Assembly (NCBI RefSeq): GCF_900100735.1
Contig: NZ_FNCJ01000033.1
Span: 1-56,498, forward strand
Direction: 5' to 3'
Length of the DNA: 56,498 nucleotides
Source: Paraburkholderia phenazinium
GTDB lineage: Bacteria; Pseudomonadota; Gammaproteobacteria; Burkholderiales; Burkholderiaceae
Within the stretch, counting starts at the first letter, position 1. Every line of letters starts with the position of its first letter. Under the pieces are notes generated by a model that was not told the origin of the DNA, did not search any database, and saw nothing but the letters and a program-made list of their open reading frames with translations. Position numbers and translations under genes: made by a program. Positions 26,934 through 35,654 of this stretch are shown here, in pieces.

Positions 26934-29222
26934 ATGAATACGACGGATCGCCAGGCCGCACTCGACTACCACGAATTCCCGGTGCCGGGGAAAACAGCGG
27001 TGATCGCCACCAAGCCGCTGGTGACCCAGCGAGATCTGGCGCTGGCGTACACGCCTGGCGTCGCGGCGGCTTGCGAGGAAATCGCCGCTGATCCGATCAA
27101 CGCGTTTCGCTTTACCGGGCGCGGCAATCTGGTGGGCGTCATCACGAACGGCACCGCGGTGCTGGGACTGGGCAACATCGGCGCGCTGGCCTCCAAGCCA
27201 GTGATGGAAGGCAAGGCGGTCCTGTTCAAGAAGTTCGCCGGCATCGACGTGTTCGACATCGAGATCAACGAGACCGATCCGGACAAGCTGGTCGACATCA
27301 TCGCTGGCCTTGAAGCGACCTTCGGCGGCATCAACCTCGAAGACATCAAGGCGCCGGAGTGTTTCACGGTCGAGCGCAAACTGCGCGAGCGGATGAAGAT
27401 TCCGGTCTTCCACGACGACCAGCACGGCACGGCGATCACCGTCAGCGCGGCCTTCATCAACGGTCTGAAGGTGGTCGGCAAGAGCATCAAGGAGGTCAAG
27501 GTCGTCACCTCGGGAGCGGGCGCCGCGGCGCTGGCGTGCCTCGAGCTGATGGTGGAACTCGGCTTGCCGATCGAGAATATCTGGGCAACGGACATCGAAG
27601 GCGTGGTGTACGAAGGCCGCACCACCTTGATGGACCCGCAGAAGGCGCGCTTCGCGAAGAACACCTCGGCGCGCACGCTGGCAGAGGTGATCGAGGATGC
27701 CGACGTGTTCCTCGGCTTGTCCGCGGGCGGCGTGCTGAAGCCGGAGATGGTGAAGCGCATGGCGGCGCGCCCGCTGATTCTTGCGCTGGCCAACCCCACG
27801 CCGGAAATCTCGCCGGCCGAGGTGCAGGCCGTGCGTGACGACGCCGTGATTGCGACGGGGCGCTCCGACTATCCGAACCAGGTCAACAACGTCCTGTGCT
27901 TCCCGTATATTTTCCGCGGCGCACTGGATGTGGGCGCAACCACCATTACGCCCGAAATGGAAAAGGCAGCGGTCTACGCGATTGCCGCGATGGCCGAGGA
28001 GGAGCAGAACGAAGTGGTCGCCGCGGCATACGGCGCATATGGCGTCGATTTTGGCCCCGACTACATCATCCCGAAGCCGTTCGACCCACGTCTGATTGTG
28101 CGCATCGCGCCGGCCGTGGCCAAGGCCGCGATGGAAAGCGGCGTCGCCACGCGCCCGCTGCAGGACCTGGAGGCCTACACCGAACAACTGCAGCAGTTCG
28201 TCTACCGTTCAGGCGCCTTCATGAAGCCGCTGTTCGCAGCGGCACGGCAGATTGTCCGCGAGGGCGGCAAGTCGCGCATTGTGTTTACCGAAGGCGAGGA
28301 AGAACGCGTGCTGCGCGCAGTGCAGGTGATCGTCGATGAAAAGCTCGCGCGTCCGATTCTGGTTGGCCGTCCTGAGGTGCTGATGGCGCGGATCGAAAAG
28401 TACGGCTTGCGTTTGCGCCTGGGTCAAGACGTCGAAGTGACCAATCCTGAGTATGACGAACGATTCCATCAATACTGGACGACCTATTGGGAGTTGATGT
28501 GCCGTGACGGCATCACGAAGGAGATGGCGCGCGTCGAAATGCGCCGCCGCCTGACGCTGATCGGCGCCATGATGGTGAAGCTCGGCGACGCCGATGGCAT
28601 GGTGTGCGGCACCGTCGGTGCGTATCACGATCACCTGCGCTTTGTGGATCAGGTGATCGGCAAGAAGACGGGCGCACAGACGTATGCGGCCATGAACATC
28701 CTGCTGCTCGACGATCGCACCATCGCGCTGGTGGACACCCATGTGAACGACGATCCGACGGCTGAGCAGATTGCCGAATTTACAATTGCCGCGGCGCATA
28801 GCATGAAGGGCTTGAACCTCGTACCGAAGGTGGCGTTGTTGTCGCGCTCGAACTTCGGCTCGGGCAGTTCGGCATCCGGCGCGAAGATGCGGCGGGCGCT
28901 CGAGCTGGTCACGCAGCAGGCGCCTACGCTGGAAGTAGACGGCGAAATGCACGGCGATTGCGCGCTGGACGAGGCGCTGCGCTCGCGCATCCTGCCGATG
29001 TCACGCCTGAAGGGCGCGGCGAACCTGCTGGTGTGCCCGAATGTCGACTCGGGCAACATTGCCTATAACCTGCTGAAGACCGCGGCAGGCAGCAACGTCG
29101 CGGTGGGGCCGTTCCTGCTGGGCTCCAATGCGCCGGTGCACATTTTGACGTCCAGCTCCACGGTGCGCCGGATCATCAATATGGCGGCGTTGACGGTGAT
29201 CGACGCGAACCGGGAAGTTTGA
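26934..29222 (+). CDS. maeB: NADP-dependent malic enzyme with phosphotransacetylase-like domain
   Basis: A 762-residue two-domain protein. Residues 1-430 are malic enzyme (YTPGVAAAC, FHDDQHGTAIT, SGAGAAALACLELM NAD(P) fold, LSAGGVLKPEM). Residues 431-762 resemble phosphate acetyl/butyryltransferase (TEGEEERVLRAVQV, SNFGSGSSASGAKM). The domain order is that of proteobacterial MaeB, which makes pyruvate, CO2 and NADPH from malate; the second domain is regulatory, responding to acetyl-CoA. Start chosen at 26934; the frame is open 26 codons upstream but without a better site. It is divergent from the LysR gene. Confidence 0.93.
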   Translation: MNTTDRQAALDYHEFPVPGKTAVIATKPLVTQRDLALAYTPGVAAACEEIAADPINAFRFTGRGNLVGVITNGTAVLGLGNIGALASKPVMEGKAVLFKKFAGIDVFDIEINETDPDKLVDIIAGLEATFGGINLEDIKAPECFTVERKLRERMKIPVFHDDQHGTAITVSAAFINGLKVVGKSIKEVKVVTSGAGAAALACLELMVELGLPIENIWATDIEGVVYEGRTTLMDPQKARFAKNTSARTLAEVIEDADVFLGLSAGGVLKPEMVKRMAARPLILALANPTPEISPAEVQAVRDDAVIATGRSDYPNQVNNVLCFPYIFRGALDVGATTITPEMEKAAVYAIAAMAEEEQNEVVAAAYGAYGVDFGPDYIIPKPFDPRLIVRIAPAVAKAAMESGVATRPLQDLEAYTEQLQQFVYRSGAFMKPLFAAARQIVREGGKSRIVFTEGEEERVLRAVQVIVDEKLARPILVGRPEVLMARIEKYGLRLRLGQDVEVTNPEYDERFHQYWTTYWELMCRDGITKEMARVEMRRRLTLIGAMMVKLGDADGMVCGTVGAYHDHLRFVDQVIGKKTGAQTYAAMNILLLDDRTIALVDTHVNDDPTAEQIAEFTIAAAHSMKGLNLVPKVALLSRSNFGSGSSASGAKMRRALELVTQQAPTLEVDGEMHGDCALDEALRSRILPMSRLKGAANLLVCPNVDSGNIAYNLLKTAAGSNVAVGPFLLGSNAPVHILTSSSTVRRIINMAALTVIDANREV

Positions 29223-29305
29223 TGGAGGGCTGATGGAAGTCTTGGGGGCGTCCGCGCGCAAGCAGCGGCGACGTTCCCGAGGCGAAGGTTTTCCAGGCGG
29301 AGCGC

Positions 29306-29551
29306 TCAGCCTCGCCTGTTCCGGCCGCCTCGCAGGCCTCTGATGTCTCTCACTTTGCGGACGTCCCGCACGCTTCGCACGTTCCGCACGTCCGGCACAT
29401 CGCCACGTTTCTCCAGCGCATCGCGCAGCACCCGCCGGCCTTGCGGTTGCTGTGCATCGCCCTTCGAGCGCAGTCCGCCGGAACGCGCCAGCATCACGGC
29501 AACCCAGCAAGCCGCGCAGATCAATACAAGAATAGTGGCGGAGAAGCTCAT
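29306..29551 (-). CDS. small single-pass membrane protein with a VR-DVR repeat tail
   Basis: An 81-residue protein. An N-terminal hydrophobic segment (residues 3-22, SFSATILVLICAACWVAVML) is followed by a charged tail of short repeats (VRNVRSVRDVRKVRDIRGLR). The repeat comes from a nine-base DNA unit of the CGCACGTTC type reiterated between about 29342 and 29400. AAAGGA lies upstream of the ATG. The transmembrane start looks real; the tail may be a drift-prone low-complexity addition. Function unknown. It converges on maeB. Confidence 0.5.
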   Translation of the reverse strand: MSFSATILVLICAACWVAVMLARSGGLRSKGDAQQPQGRRVLRDALEKRGDVPDVRNVRSVRDVRKVRDIRGLRGGRNRRG

Positions 29552-29714
29552 TCTTTCTACGTCCTTTCAGTTGTTTGGCAATCGGCATGCGATGCGGGGT
29601 GCATGCGGATGGCGGCAGACTGCAGTGTATAGCGGGGCGCGGCGATGGAGGGCGGACAGGTGAAAGATGTGCCGCTGTGCATGGATCCAGAAAGGTTTGA
29701 TCTTTTTTTTATCT

Positions 29715-29751
29715 TGTACGTTTTTAGAGAACAAGAAGATAAAAACGTACA
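29715..29751. promoter_or_regulatory. inverted repeat, candidate operator of the AbiE-type pair
   Basis: TGTACGTTTTTA (29715-29726) and its exact reverse complement (29740-29751) are separated by 13 bases. It lies in an AT-rich stretch whose composition is unlike the flanking high-GC genes. AbiEi antitoxins are known to bind inverted repeats in their own promoters, so this is a likely binding site (inference). Confidence 0.55.
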
Positions 29752-29804
29752 TAAACGATAGCATTGAATGTAAGTTGCTAATTTTATTGAATGTTTCTAT
29801 TTCT

Positions 29805-29836
29805 TGTACGTTTTTTGACTAATGTACGTTTTTTGA
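29805..29836. promoter_or_regulatory. tandem TGTACGTTTTTTGA repeats before the antitoxin gene
   Basis: Two identical 14-base copies start 18 bases apart (29805-29818 and 29823-29836). They share the TGTACGTTTTT core with the upstream inverted repeat. A further inverted CGTACAAG (29854-29861) touches the ribosome binding site AAGGAG. Positions near +1 suggest autorepression. Confidence 0.55.
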
Positions 29837-29870
29837 GTACTCTTGTGGAATAGCGTACAAGGAGCGCGGT

Positions 29871-30956
29871 ATGCCGCCCCCATCTGACCTCTCGTTTACC
29901 GAAAGGCAACTGCTCGACGAAGCGTGCGCGGCCTTCCAGCGCGCCACTCGCCGTTTCAAGGCCAAGCCCGTTCGTGCAAGCGCAGTACAACCGCATGCCG
30001 CGCACGGTGTACGCATGGACGGTCTAATCCAGTTCGACGTCAACGGGCAGAAATTCAACATGCCCGTGCTGGTGAAGTCGCGTGTCGAAGCATCAGGCAT
30101 CGTGGTGGCACAACATCGCATGTTTGTCAGCGAACCGAACGGCATCTCCCGCCGCCTCATGGTAGTCACCCATCATGTTGGTGCCGATCTGGCCGGCTAC
30201 CTGATAGAGCAGAACGTGCCGTTCCTCGACGCTGCCGGGAACGTCTACCTTAGCGAACCCGAAGGCACGGTGATGGTCACGGGCCGACCAAAGCCTTCGC
30301 TTAGCCTCGCGACCCCGAGCGCACGCTCCACCACGCGCAAAGGTCTCGAGGTAATGTTCGCGCTCGCGACGCAGCCCGGGCTCGTCACAAGGCCTTATCG
30401 CACCATCGCTGCTGCTGCCGGCGTGTCGCTCAACACCGTCAACCAGACGCTTGACGACCTTATGGCTCGCGGGCTCGTCGCGATGAGACATAACGGCGAG
30501 CGAGTCCTGCCCGACTGGAAGCGATTTGTTACTGAGTGGGTGAACCACTATCCCTCAAGGCTACGTTCCAGGCTTGGTGGCCGCCGCTTCGCCAGTACGT
30601 CACCGGATTGGTGGCGGAACTTCGACTTTACGGCGTTTGGTCTAAGCCTGGGCGGCGAGGCTGCGGCTGAAGTCATGACGAACCACCTCAAAGCGTCGAG
30701 TGTGACGATCTACAGCCAGGCCGCAGTCACGAAAGATTTCATGATCCGCGCGCGGCTTCGCCCAGACGAGCTCGGCGACGTGGAGATCCTGGAAGCATTC
30801 TGGCCGCCTTCGCCGACCGAGGCCCGGGAGCCGCATGAGCCGCCGCTCGTACATCCTTTGCTGATATACGCGGACCTTGTTGCGACGGGCGACAGTCGCA
30901 ACCTTTCTACCGCGGAGCAGATATATGACACCCGCCTCGCCACACTTCAACCTTAA
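29871..30956 (+). CDS. AbiEi-like antitoxin/regulator of a type IV toxin-antitoxin pair
   Basis: A 361-residue protein. The central winged helix-turn-helix lies at about 160-215 (RPYRTIAAAAGVSLNTVNQTL, then a wing with MRHNGERVLPDW). It is flanked by an N-terminal domain and a C-terminal domain of about 140 residues like the AbiEi/COG-type partners of nucleotidyltransferases. It is translated from an AAGGAG six bases before the ATG. The toxin gene starts 32 bases inside its 3' end, so translation is coupled. Predicted role: neutralise the toxin indirectly and repress the operon through the upstream repeats. Confidence 0.72.
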   Translation: MPPPSDLSFTERQLLDEACAAFQRATRRFKAKPVRASAVQPHAAHGVRMDGLIQFDVNGQKFNMPVLVKSRVEASGIVVAQHRMFVSEPNGISRRLMVVTHHVGADLAGYLIEQNVPFLDAAGNVYLSEPEGTVMVTGRPKPSLSLATPSARSTTRKGLEVMFALATQPGLVTRPYRTIAAAAGVSLNTVNQTLDDLMARGLVAMRHNGERVLPDWKRFVTEWVNHYPSRLRSRLGGRRFASTSPDWWRNFDFTAFGLSLGGEAAAEVMTNHLKASSVTIYSQAAVTKDFMIRARLRPDELGDVEILEAFWPPSPTEAREPHEPPLVHPLLIYADLVATGDSRNLSTAEQIYDTRLATLQP

Positions 30957-31815
30957 GGTCAGTGAGGATCGACCGCTGCACCCCGTCACCATCGCGTTGC
31001 TCGGGCATGTGCGGGACGCCGCGCAGCAGATGGGCGCCGATTTCGTCGTCGCTGGCGCGACCGCCCGCGACATCGTGTTGTGGCATGTCTACGGAATTCG
31101 CGCGGAGCGAGCCACCCGCGACGTCGACGTGGCAGTTTGCGCAATCAGTTGGACGGCACACCGGGAACTCATCGCGCGACTTGAGGCGACGGGCTTCTTC
31201 AAGGCCGATGCGAAAGCCGAGCAGTCGCTGACCTTCGAGGACACAGCGGTCGGTAAGTCCGCGCCGCTCGATCTCGTTCCCTTTGGTCCGCTTGAAGCCC
31301 CAGAGGGGACAATTACGTGGCCGAAGGGCGAGTTTGCGATGAACGTGCTGGGTTTCCAGGAGGCAGTCGCCACGGCATTGCAGATCGAAATCGGCGAAGG
31401 TCTCGTCGTCCCTGTCGTCTCATTGCCAGCCCTCGCGTTACTGAAAATTCTGGCCTGGCGAGACCGACGCACGAGCAAAAACACGGATGCATCGGATCTT
31501 TTGCTGGTCCTGCGCAACTATCATGAGGCAGGTAATGAAGAGCGCATCTGGGAAAGCGCGACCGATCTGCTCGACGCCTATGGGTTCGACCTGGATCTCG
31601 CGGCGGCCGCCCTGCTCGGCCGAGATGCCAGGCAACTGGCACTCCCCACGACGCTCGCAACGGTGCTCCAGCTCCTTGCGGACGAGGGCACCTATGATCT
31701 GCTGCGTCGGGACATGTTTGCGCGTGCCGTCGTACAGATTTTTGCCGACGATTCAGACAAGACCCTGGCAGCGTTTCGCGATGCCCTCCTCAGTCCGCCG
31801 CAGGGGCAATTGTAG
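30925..31815 (+). CDS. AbiEii-like nucleotidyltransferase toxin
   Basis: A 296-residue minimal nucleotidyltransferase. The G-A-T-A-R-D loop (about 42-47) and the metal-binding DVDV in RATRDVDVAV (about 64-70) match pol-beta-type nucleotidyltransferases. The later LLKILAWRDRRTSKNTDASDL stretch matches the conserved AbiEii motif with Lys, Arg and Asp-Leu. In known systems the toxin transfers nucleotides to tRNA and stops translation. It overlaps the antitoxin frame by 32 bases, with GCGGAG upstream of its ATG. Together they form a type IV toxin-antitoxin or abortive infection pair. Confidence 0.75.
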   Translation: MTPASPHFNLKVSEDRPLHPVTIALLGHVRDAAQQMGADFVVAGATARDIVLWHVYGIRAERATRDVDVAVCAISWTAHRELIARLEATGFFKADAKAEQSLTFEDTAVGKSAPLDLVPFGPLEAPEGTITWPKGEFAMNVLGFQEAVATALQIEIGEGLVVPVVSLPALALLKILAWRDRRTSKNTDASDLLLVLRNYHEAGNEERIWESATDLLDAYGFDLDLAAAALLGRDARQLALPTTLATVLQLLADEGTYDLLRRDMFARAVVQIFADDSDKTLAAFRDALLSPPQGQL

Positions 31816-31908
31816 AATCGGTCGCAACCCAGCGCCGCCGCGCAAGAACGATCAAATGCCCCCTTCACCGATGTCATATATTGCCGACACGACGTCTTCA
31901 GGAAAACC

Positions 31909-32760
31909 ATGGATCCAATCGGGAAAGCGCTCTGGTTCATCGAAATCGAGTTGTGCAACGAGCTGACGCTCGATCGGATTGCCGCCACCTGTGAGTTGTC
32001 ACGCTTTGGACTCTCGCGCATGTTCGCCATCGGCACCGGCTGGCCGGTGATGCGCTATGTGCGGGCGCGCCGCCTCACCCGGGCGGCGCGGATGCTCGCC
32101 GAAGGCGCGCCGGATATCCTTAGCGTAGCGCTCGACAACGGCTATGGTTCTCACGAGGCGTTCACGCGTGCCTTCCACGATCTGTTTGGCGTCACGCCAG
32201 ACGAACTGCGAAGCCGCCGCGTGCTAACCGACCTTCCTGTTGTGGAGCCCATACGTATGAAAGAGCTGAAAGAAGTCGATCTTCCTGCACCGCGTTTCGA
32301 GACCCGTGGCGCATTTGTGATCGCCGGCCTTAGCGGCCGCTTTACGTTCGAAACCAATGAAGGCATCCCCGCACTGTGGCAATCCTTTTGTCCGCATATC
32401 GGGCATGTGCCGGGTCAAGTGGGCGGCATCACCTATGGCCTGTGTTGTAACCCCGGTGAAGACTCCAGTTTCGAATACGTCGCCGGCGTCGAAGTGCGAG
32501 CAGGTGCGGACTTGCCCGCTTCGTTTCGATCGATCAAGGTCGATCCGCAGCGTTACGCCGTGTTCGTGCACAAGGGCCACGTCTCAACCCTGCATCAGAC
32601 CTTCTACAACATCTTCAACCACTGGTTGCCGGCGTCGGACCTGGCGGCCGCGGAAGCGCCCGAGTTCGAACGCTATAGCGAAGACTTCGATCCCATCGCA
32701 GGCAAAGGCACGGTGGAAGTCTGGGTGCCTGTGAAAGACAAGGCGAGCACCCACGAATGA
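31909..32760 (+). CDS. AraC family regulator fused to a GyrI-like effector domain
   Basis: A 283-residue protein. An N-terminal AraC/MarA-type DNA-binding domain (two helix-turn-helix units, residues 5-108, CELSRFGLSRMFAI and ALDNGYGSHEAFTRAFH) is followed by a GyrI-like small-molecule-binding domain (120-280). This order matches Rob-like regulators, which respond to drugs or other amphipathic compounds. Start supported by AGGAAAA upstream. It may control its own operon or a transporter elsewhere; the BMP gene behind it is 160 bases away. Confidence 0.88.
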   Translation: MDPIGKALWFIEIELCNELTLDRIAATCELSRFGLSRMFAIGTGWPVMRYVRARRLTRAARMLAEGAPDILSVALDNGYGSHEAFTRAFHDLFGVTPDELRSRRVLTDLPVVEPIRMKELKEVDLPAPRFETRGAFVIAGLSGRFTFETNEGIPALWQSFCPHIGHVPGQVGGITYGLCCNPGEDSSFEYVAGVEVRAGADLPASFRSIKVDPQRYAVFVHKGHVSTLHQTFYNIFNHWLPASDLAAAEAPEFERYSEDFDPIAGKGTVEVWVPVKDKASTHE

Positions 32761-32922
32761 CGGTGGCAGCGCGGGGATCGCACGCCGAATATTGATTCCG
32801 TTATGGTGGGGATAACATCAGCAAATATTTACCGGCTAATTGGCCTTTGAATATGCCCCTGCTGATGTTCCTCTAAACCGGCGCCTGCCTGAGGCTCCGT
32901 CCAACCCGCCACGGAAACATTT

Positions 32923-34041
32923 ATGAAAGCAGAGATAACCCGCGCGCTTCGCCATCTATTCCGCATGCCGGCTACCGTCCTCGCGGTGGCCGGTCTCGGT
33001 CTCGGCCTCGGGCTCAGCGCCCACGCCGACACGGCTCAGCCGCTCGGCGTCGCCTTCGTCTATCTCGGCAATCCCGGCGATGCAGGTTGGACCTATGCGC
33101 ACGAGCAGGGCGTCAAGGCCATCGAGGCGCAATTCGGCAACAAGATCAAGGTGACCCGGGTCGAGAACGTCCCTGAATCGGCTGATTCCGAGCGCGTCTT
33201 CCGCGACCTGGCGGCGAAGGGCAACAAGATCGTCATCGGTAGCAGCTTCGGCTATCAGGACTTCGAGCTGAAGGTCGCGAAGGACTTCCCCGACAGCGTG
33301 TTCGAGCACGCAACGGGCTACAAGAAGGCCGCCAACTTCGGCACCTACGATGTGCGCACGTACCAGAGCGCCTATCTTGCGGGCGTCGTCGGCGGCTATA
33401 CGTCCAGGACCAATACGCTCGGCTTCGTCGGCTCAGTGCCGGTGCCGGAGGTGGTGCGCAATATCAATGCGTTCACGCTCGGCGCGCGTTCGGTGAATCC
33501 GAACGCGAAAGTGAAGGTCATCTGGATCAATAGCTGGTTCGATCCGGGCCGCGAAAAGCAGGCGGCCGAGACCCTCATCGGTGAAGGCGCGGATGTGCTG
33601 ATTCAGAACACCGACTCCACCGCCACCATGCAGACTGCCGAGCAGAAGAAAGTGCACGCGTTCGGCTGGGATTCGGACATGAAGAAGTTTGGCCCGAACG
33701 CGCAACTGGGTGCATGCGTGAGCTATTGGGGTGTCTATTACACGCACCTGATCCAGCAGGTGCAGTCGGGCACGTGGACTAACGCGCCGGTCTGGTGGGG
33801 GCTCAAGGAGAAAGCCATCGATCTCGCCGATATCAACACCGACGCCGTCTCCGCGACCGCGCAAAAGGCGCTGGCACAGAAGCGCCAGGACATTATCGAC
33901 GGCAAGTTCGATCCGTTTGCCGGTCCGCTCAAGGATCAGAGCGGGGCGGTCAAGGTAGCCGCGGGCCAGACATTGAGCGATGCGGACCTGTCTCGTCTGA
34001 ACTGGTTTGTGCAGGGTGTCGACGGTACGGTGCCGAAGTGA
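32923..34041 (+). CDS. BMP family ABC transporter substrate-binding protein
   Basis: A 372-residue periplasmic protein. A Sec signal peptide (hydrophobic core TVLAVAGLGLGLGLSA, cleavage after AHA) precedes a BMP/PnrA-like domain (GVAFVYLGNPGDAGWTYAHEQG, DSDMKKFGPNAQLGACVSYWGVYY). Members bind purine nucleosides, which agrees with the deaminase gene overlapping its stop codon. The permease and ATPase genes expected for such an importer are not in this window. Confidence 0.88.
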   Translation: MKAEITRALRHLFRMPATVLAVAGLGLGLGLSAHADTAQPLGVAFVYLGNPGDAGWTYAHEQGVKAIEAQFGNKIKVTRVENVPESADSERVFRDLAAKGNKIVIGSSFGYQDFELKVAKDFPDSVFEHATGYKKAANFGTYDVRTYQSAYLAGVVGGYTSRTNTLGFVGSVPVPEVVRNINAFTLGARSVNPNAKVKVIWINSWFDPGREKQAAETLIGEGADVLIQNTDSTATMQTAEQKKVHAFGWDSDMKKFGPNAQLGACVSYWGVYYTHLIQQVQSGTWTNAPVWWGLKEKAIDLADINTDAVSATAQKALAQKRQDIIDGKFDPFAGPLKDQSGAVKVAAGQTLSDADLSRLNWFVQGVDGTVPK

Positions 34042-34604
34042 GCCTGACCATCGCGCCCAGGTCCGCTACTGGCGGCGACGCACCCGTCTATCCGCCGCAA
34101 GGTCTGGCGCCGACGCAAGAACAGATCGTGCGCCATCTTCGGCATTCGAGCGCGATCGCAGAACGCGCGACCTTGCTCGGGCATCATCCGTTCGGTGCAA
34201 TCCTGGTCGGCCCCGATCAGGAAACCGTGTTGATGGAGCAGGGCAACGTCGACACGGTCAATCATGCCGAGTCCGTGCTGGCCCGCGTTGCCGCCCTGAA
34301 CTTCACGCCGCAGTACCTGTGGAGCTGCACGCTGTACACCTCGGTGGAGCCGTGCTGCATGTGCGCGGGCACGGCGTACTGGGCGAACATCGGCCGCGTG
34401 GTATTTGGCATGACGGAGCAGCAGTTGCTGCAAGCCACCGGCAACCACGCGGAAAATCCCACCATGAGCGTGTCGTCGCGCTACGTCTTCGATCATTGCC
34501 AGAAACCGGTCGACTTGATCGGGCCGGTACCTGAAGTGGAGGACGAAATCATGCGTGTGCAAAAGGCCTTCTGGGCCGCGCGTGCCGAGCGGCCTGAGGC
34601 CTGA
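34038..34604 (+). CDS. nucleoside deaminase of the CDA/guanine deaminase family
   Basis: A 188-residue zinc deaminase, with the metal motifs HAE (in VNHAESVL, about 76-79) and PCCMC (about 109-113). Start is a GTG that overlaps the TGA of the BMP gene (GTGA), so translation is coupled and the pair is functionally linked. The family includes guanine, cytosine and adenosine deaminases. Together with the nucleoside-binding protein a purine salvage role is likely, but the base specificity is not visible. Confidence 0.85.
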   Translation: MSLTIAPRSATGGDAPVYPPQGLAPTQEQIVRHLRHSSAIAERATLLGHHPFGAILVGPDQETVLMEQGNVDTVNHAESVLARVAALNFTPQYLWSCTLYTSVEPCCMCAGTAYWANIGRVVFGMTEQQLLQATGNHAENPTMSVSSRYVFDHCQKPVDLIGPVPEVEDEIMRVQKAFWAARAERPEA

Positions 34605-34619
34605 ACACCGAAGGCTATT

Positions 34620-34649
34620 GCCTGACGCCTCAAGCCTGAGGCGTCAGGC
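34620..34649 (+). terminator. strong hairpin after the deaminase gene
   Basis: A perfect 13-bp stem (34620-34632 with 34637-34649) around a 4-base loop, 15 bases after the stop. No T-run follows, so it may be a Rho-assisted terminator or a 3' stabiliser. Confidence 0.55.
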
Positions 34650-34828
34650 GGATCAAGCTTGCGCAGGAAGCGGCGCGCTCAGCGAACCTTCGAACCTCAC
34701 CGTTGGTCATCTGACGTCGCCTGCGGAGGCCATTCAAGACGTGGGAGACTTGCCGCCGGTGCGCCGTCCGACAAGGGTTCCGGGTGTCTGTGGCGCGGCT
34801 CTGCCCGCGCCCCAAATGCACCGTTTGC

Positions 34829-34848
34829 GTTGTAGGACAACGTATAAT
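34829..34848 (+). promoter_or_regulatory. operator-like 13-mer overlapping the -10 region of the FadR-type regulator gene
   Basis: GTTGTAGGACAAC (34829-34841) is a palindrome with 5-bp arms, directly followed by GTATAAT, which holds a perfect -10 TATAAT (34843-34848). Related 13-mers occur before the dehydrogenase and the MFS transporter genes of this cluster. Autorepression by the FadR-type protein is inferred. Confidence 0.5.
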
Positions 34849-34880
34849 GGACGCGTCAGCCTACAACCAGGAGGTCCTCG

Positions 34881-35639
34881 ATGACCGCTTCCCCCGCTCT
34901 CACCACGCCGCCACTGCGCGTGCGCGGTAGTCTTGCTGACCGGGTGGTGAACTACGTCAACGAACAGGTCGCTTCGCACGCGCTGAAGCCGGGCGACAAG
35001 CTGCCCACCGAGACCACGTTGATGTCGCTGCTTGGTGTCAGCCGTACGGTGGTGCGCGAGGCCATCTCGCGTCTGCAGGCGAACGCCGTGATCGAAACGC
35101 GCCATGGCATTGGCAGTTTCGTGCTCGAGCCGCGCCGCGAACCGCTTGGCCTCGAGATGGTGCCGGCTACTACGCTGGCCGATCTGCTGTCGGTGATGGA
35201 GTTGCGCATCAGCCTCGAAACGGAGTGCGCAGGACTCGCCGCGCAGCGCGCCAGCGAGCGCGACATCGTCAACATTCGCGCGGCGCTGGACGCCATCGAG
35301 GCGACCAGCCGCGCCGGCGGCGATAGCGCCGCTGCGGACTTGCGTTTCCACGTCGCGGTGGCGGGCGCCACGGGCAACCGCTACTTCGTGGACATTCTCA
35401 CGCAGATGGGCACGGCGCTGATTCCGCGCCATCGCGTCGACTCGCCGAGCCTCGCCCATAGCGATCCAGTCGCGTATATGGCGCGTGTCAATATCGAACA
35501 CGAGGGCATTCTCGACGCCATCGTGCGGCGCGATCCCGAAGGCGCACGTGCGGCAATGCGCATGCATCTTTCGAGCAGCCGGGAACGGCTGCGCCGTTTG
35601 AGCACCGCAGCGGAAGAGGGTGTGGAGCGCACGGCCTGA
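34881..35639 (+). CDS. FadR/GntR family transcriptional regulator
   Basis: A 252-residue GntR regulator of the FadR subfamily. The N-terminal winged helix (residues 18-85, LPTETTLMSLLGVSRTVVREA) is followed by an all-helical FCD ligand domain (100-235) with metal-binding His/Asp-type residues. AGGAGG lies six bases before the ATG. Its location beside the complete glucarate pathway and the repeated operator-like motif make it the likely repressor of that pathway, released by the sugar acid or an intermediate. Confidence 0.9.
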   Translation: MTASPALTTPPLRVRGSLADRVVNYVNEQVASHALKPGDKLPTETTLMSLLGVSRTVVREAISRLQANAVIETRHGIGSFVLEPRREPLGLEMVPATTLADLLSVMELRISLETECAGLAAQRASERDIVNIRAALDAIEATSRAGGDSAAADLRFHVAVAGATGNRYFVDILTQMGTALIPRHRVDSPSLAHSDPVAYMARVNIEHEGILDAIVRRDPEGARAAMRMHLSSSRERLRRLSTAAEEGVERTA

Positions 35640-35654
35640 AGTGCGCCGCCGCCC

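Noticed and set aside
29700..29870. CRISPR-like repeats
   Set aside because: The repeats are short (14 bases), few, and unequally spaced with no spacers of uniform length; they fit operators.
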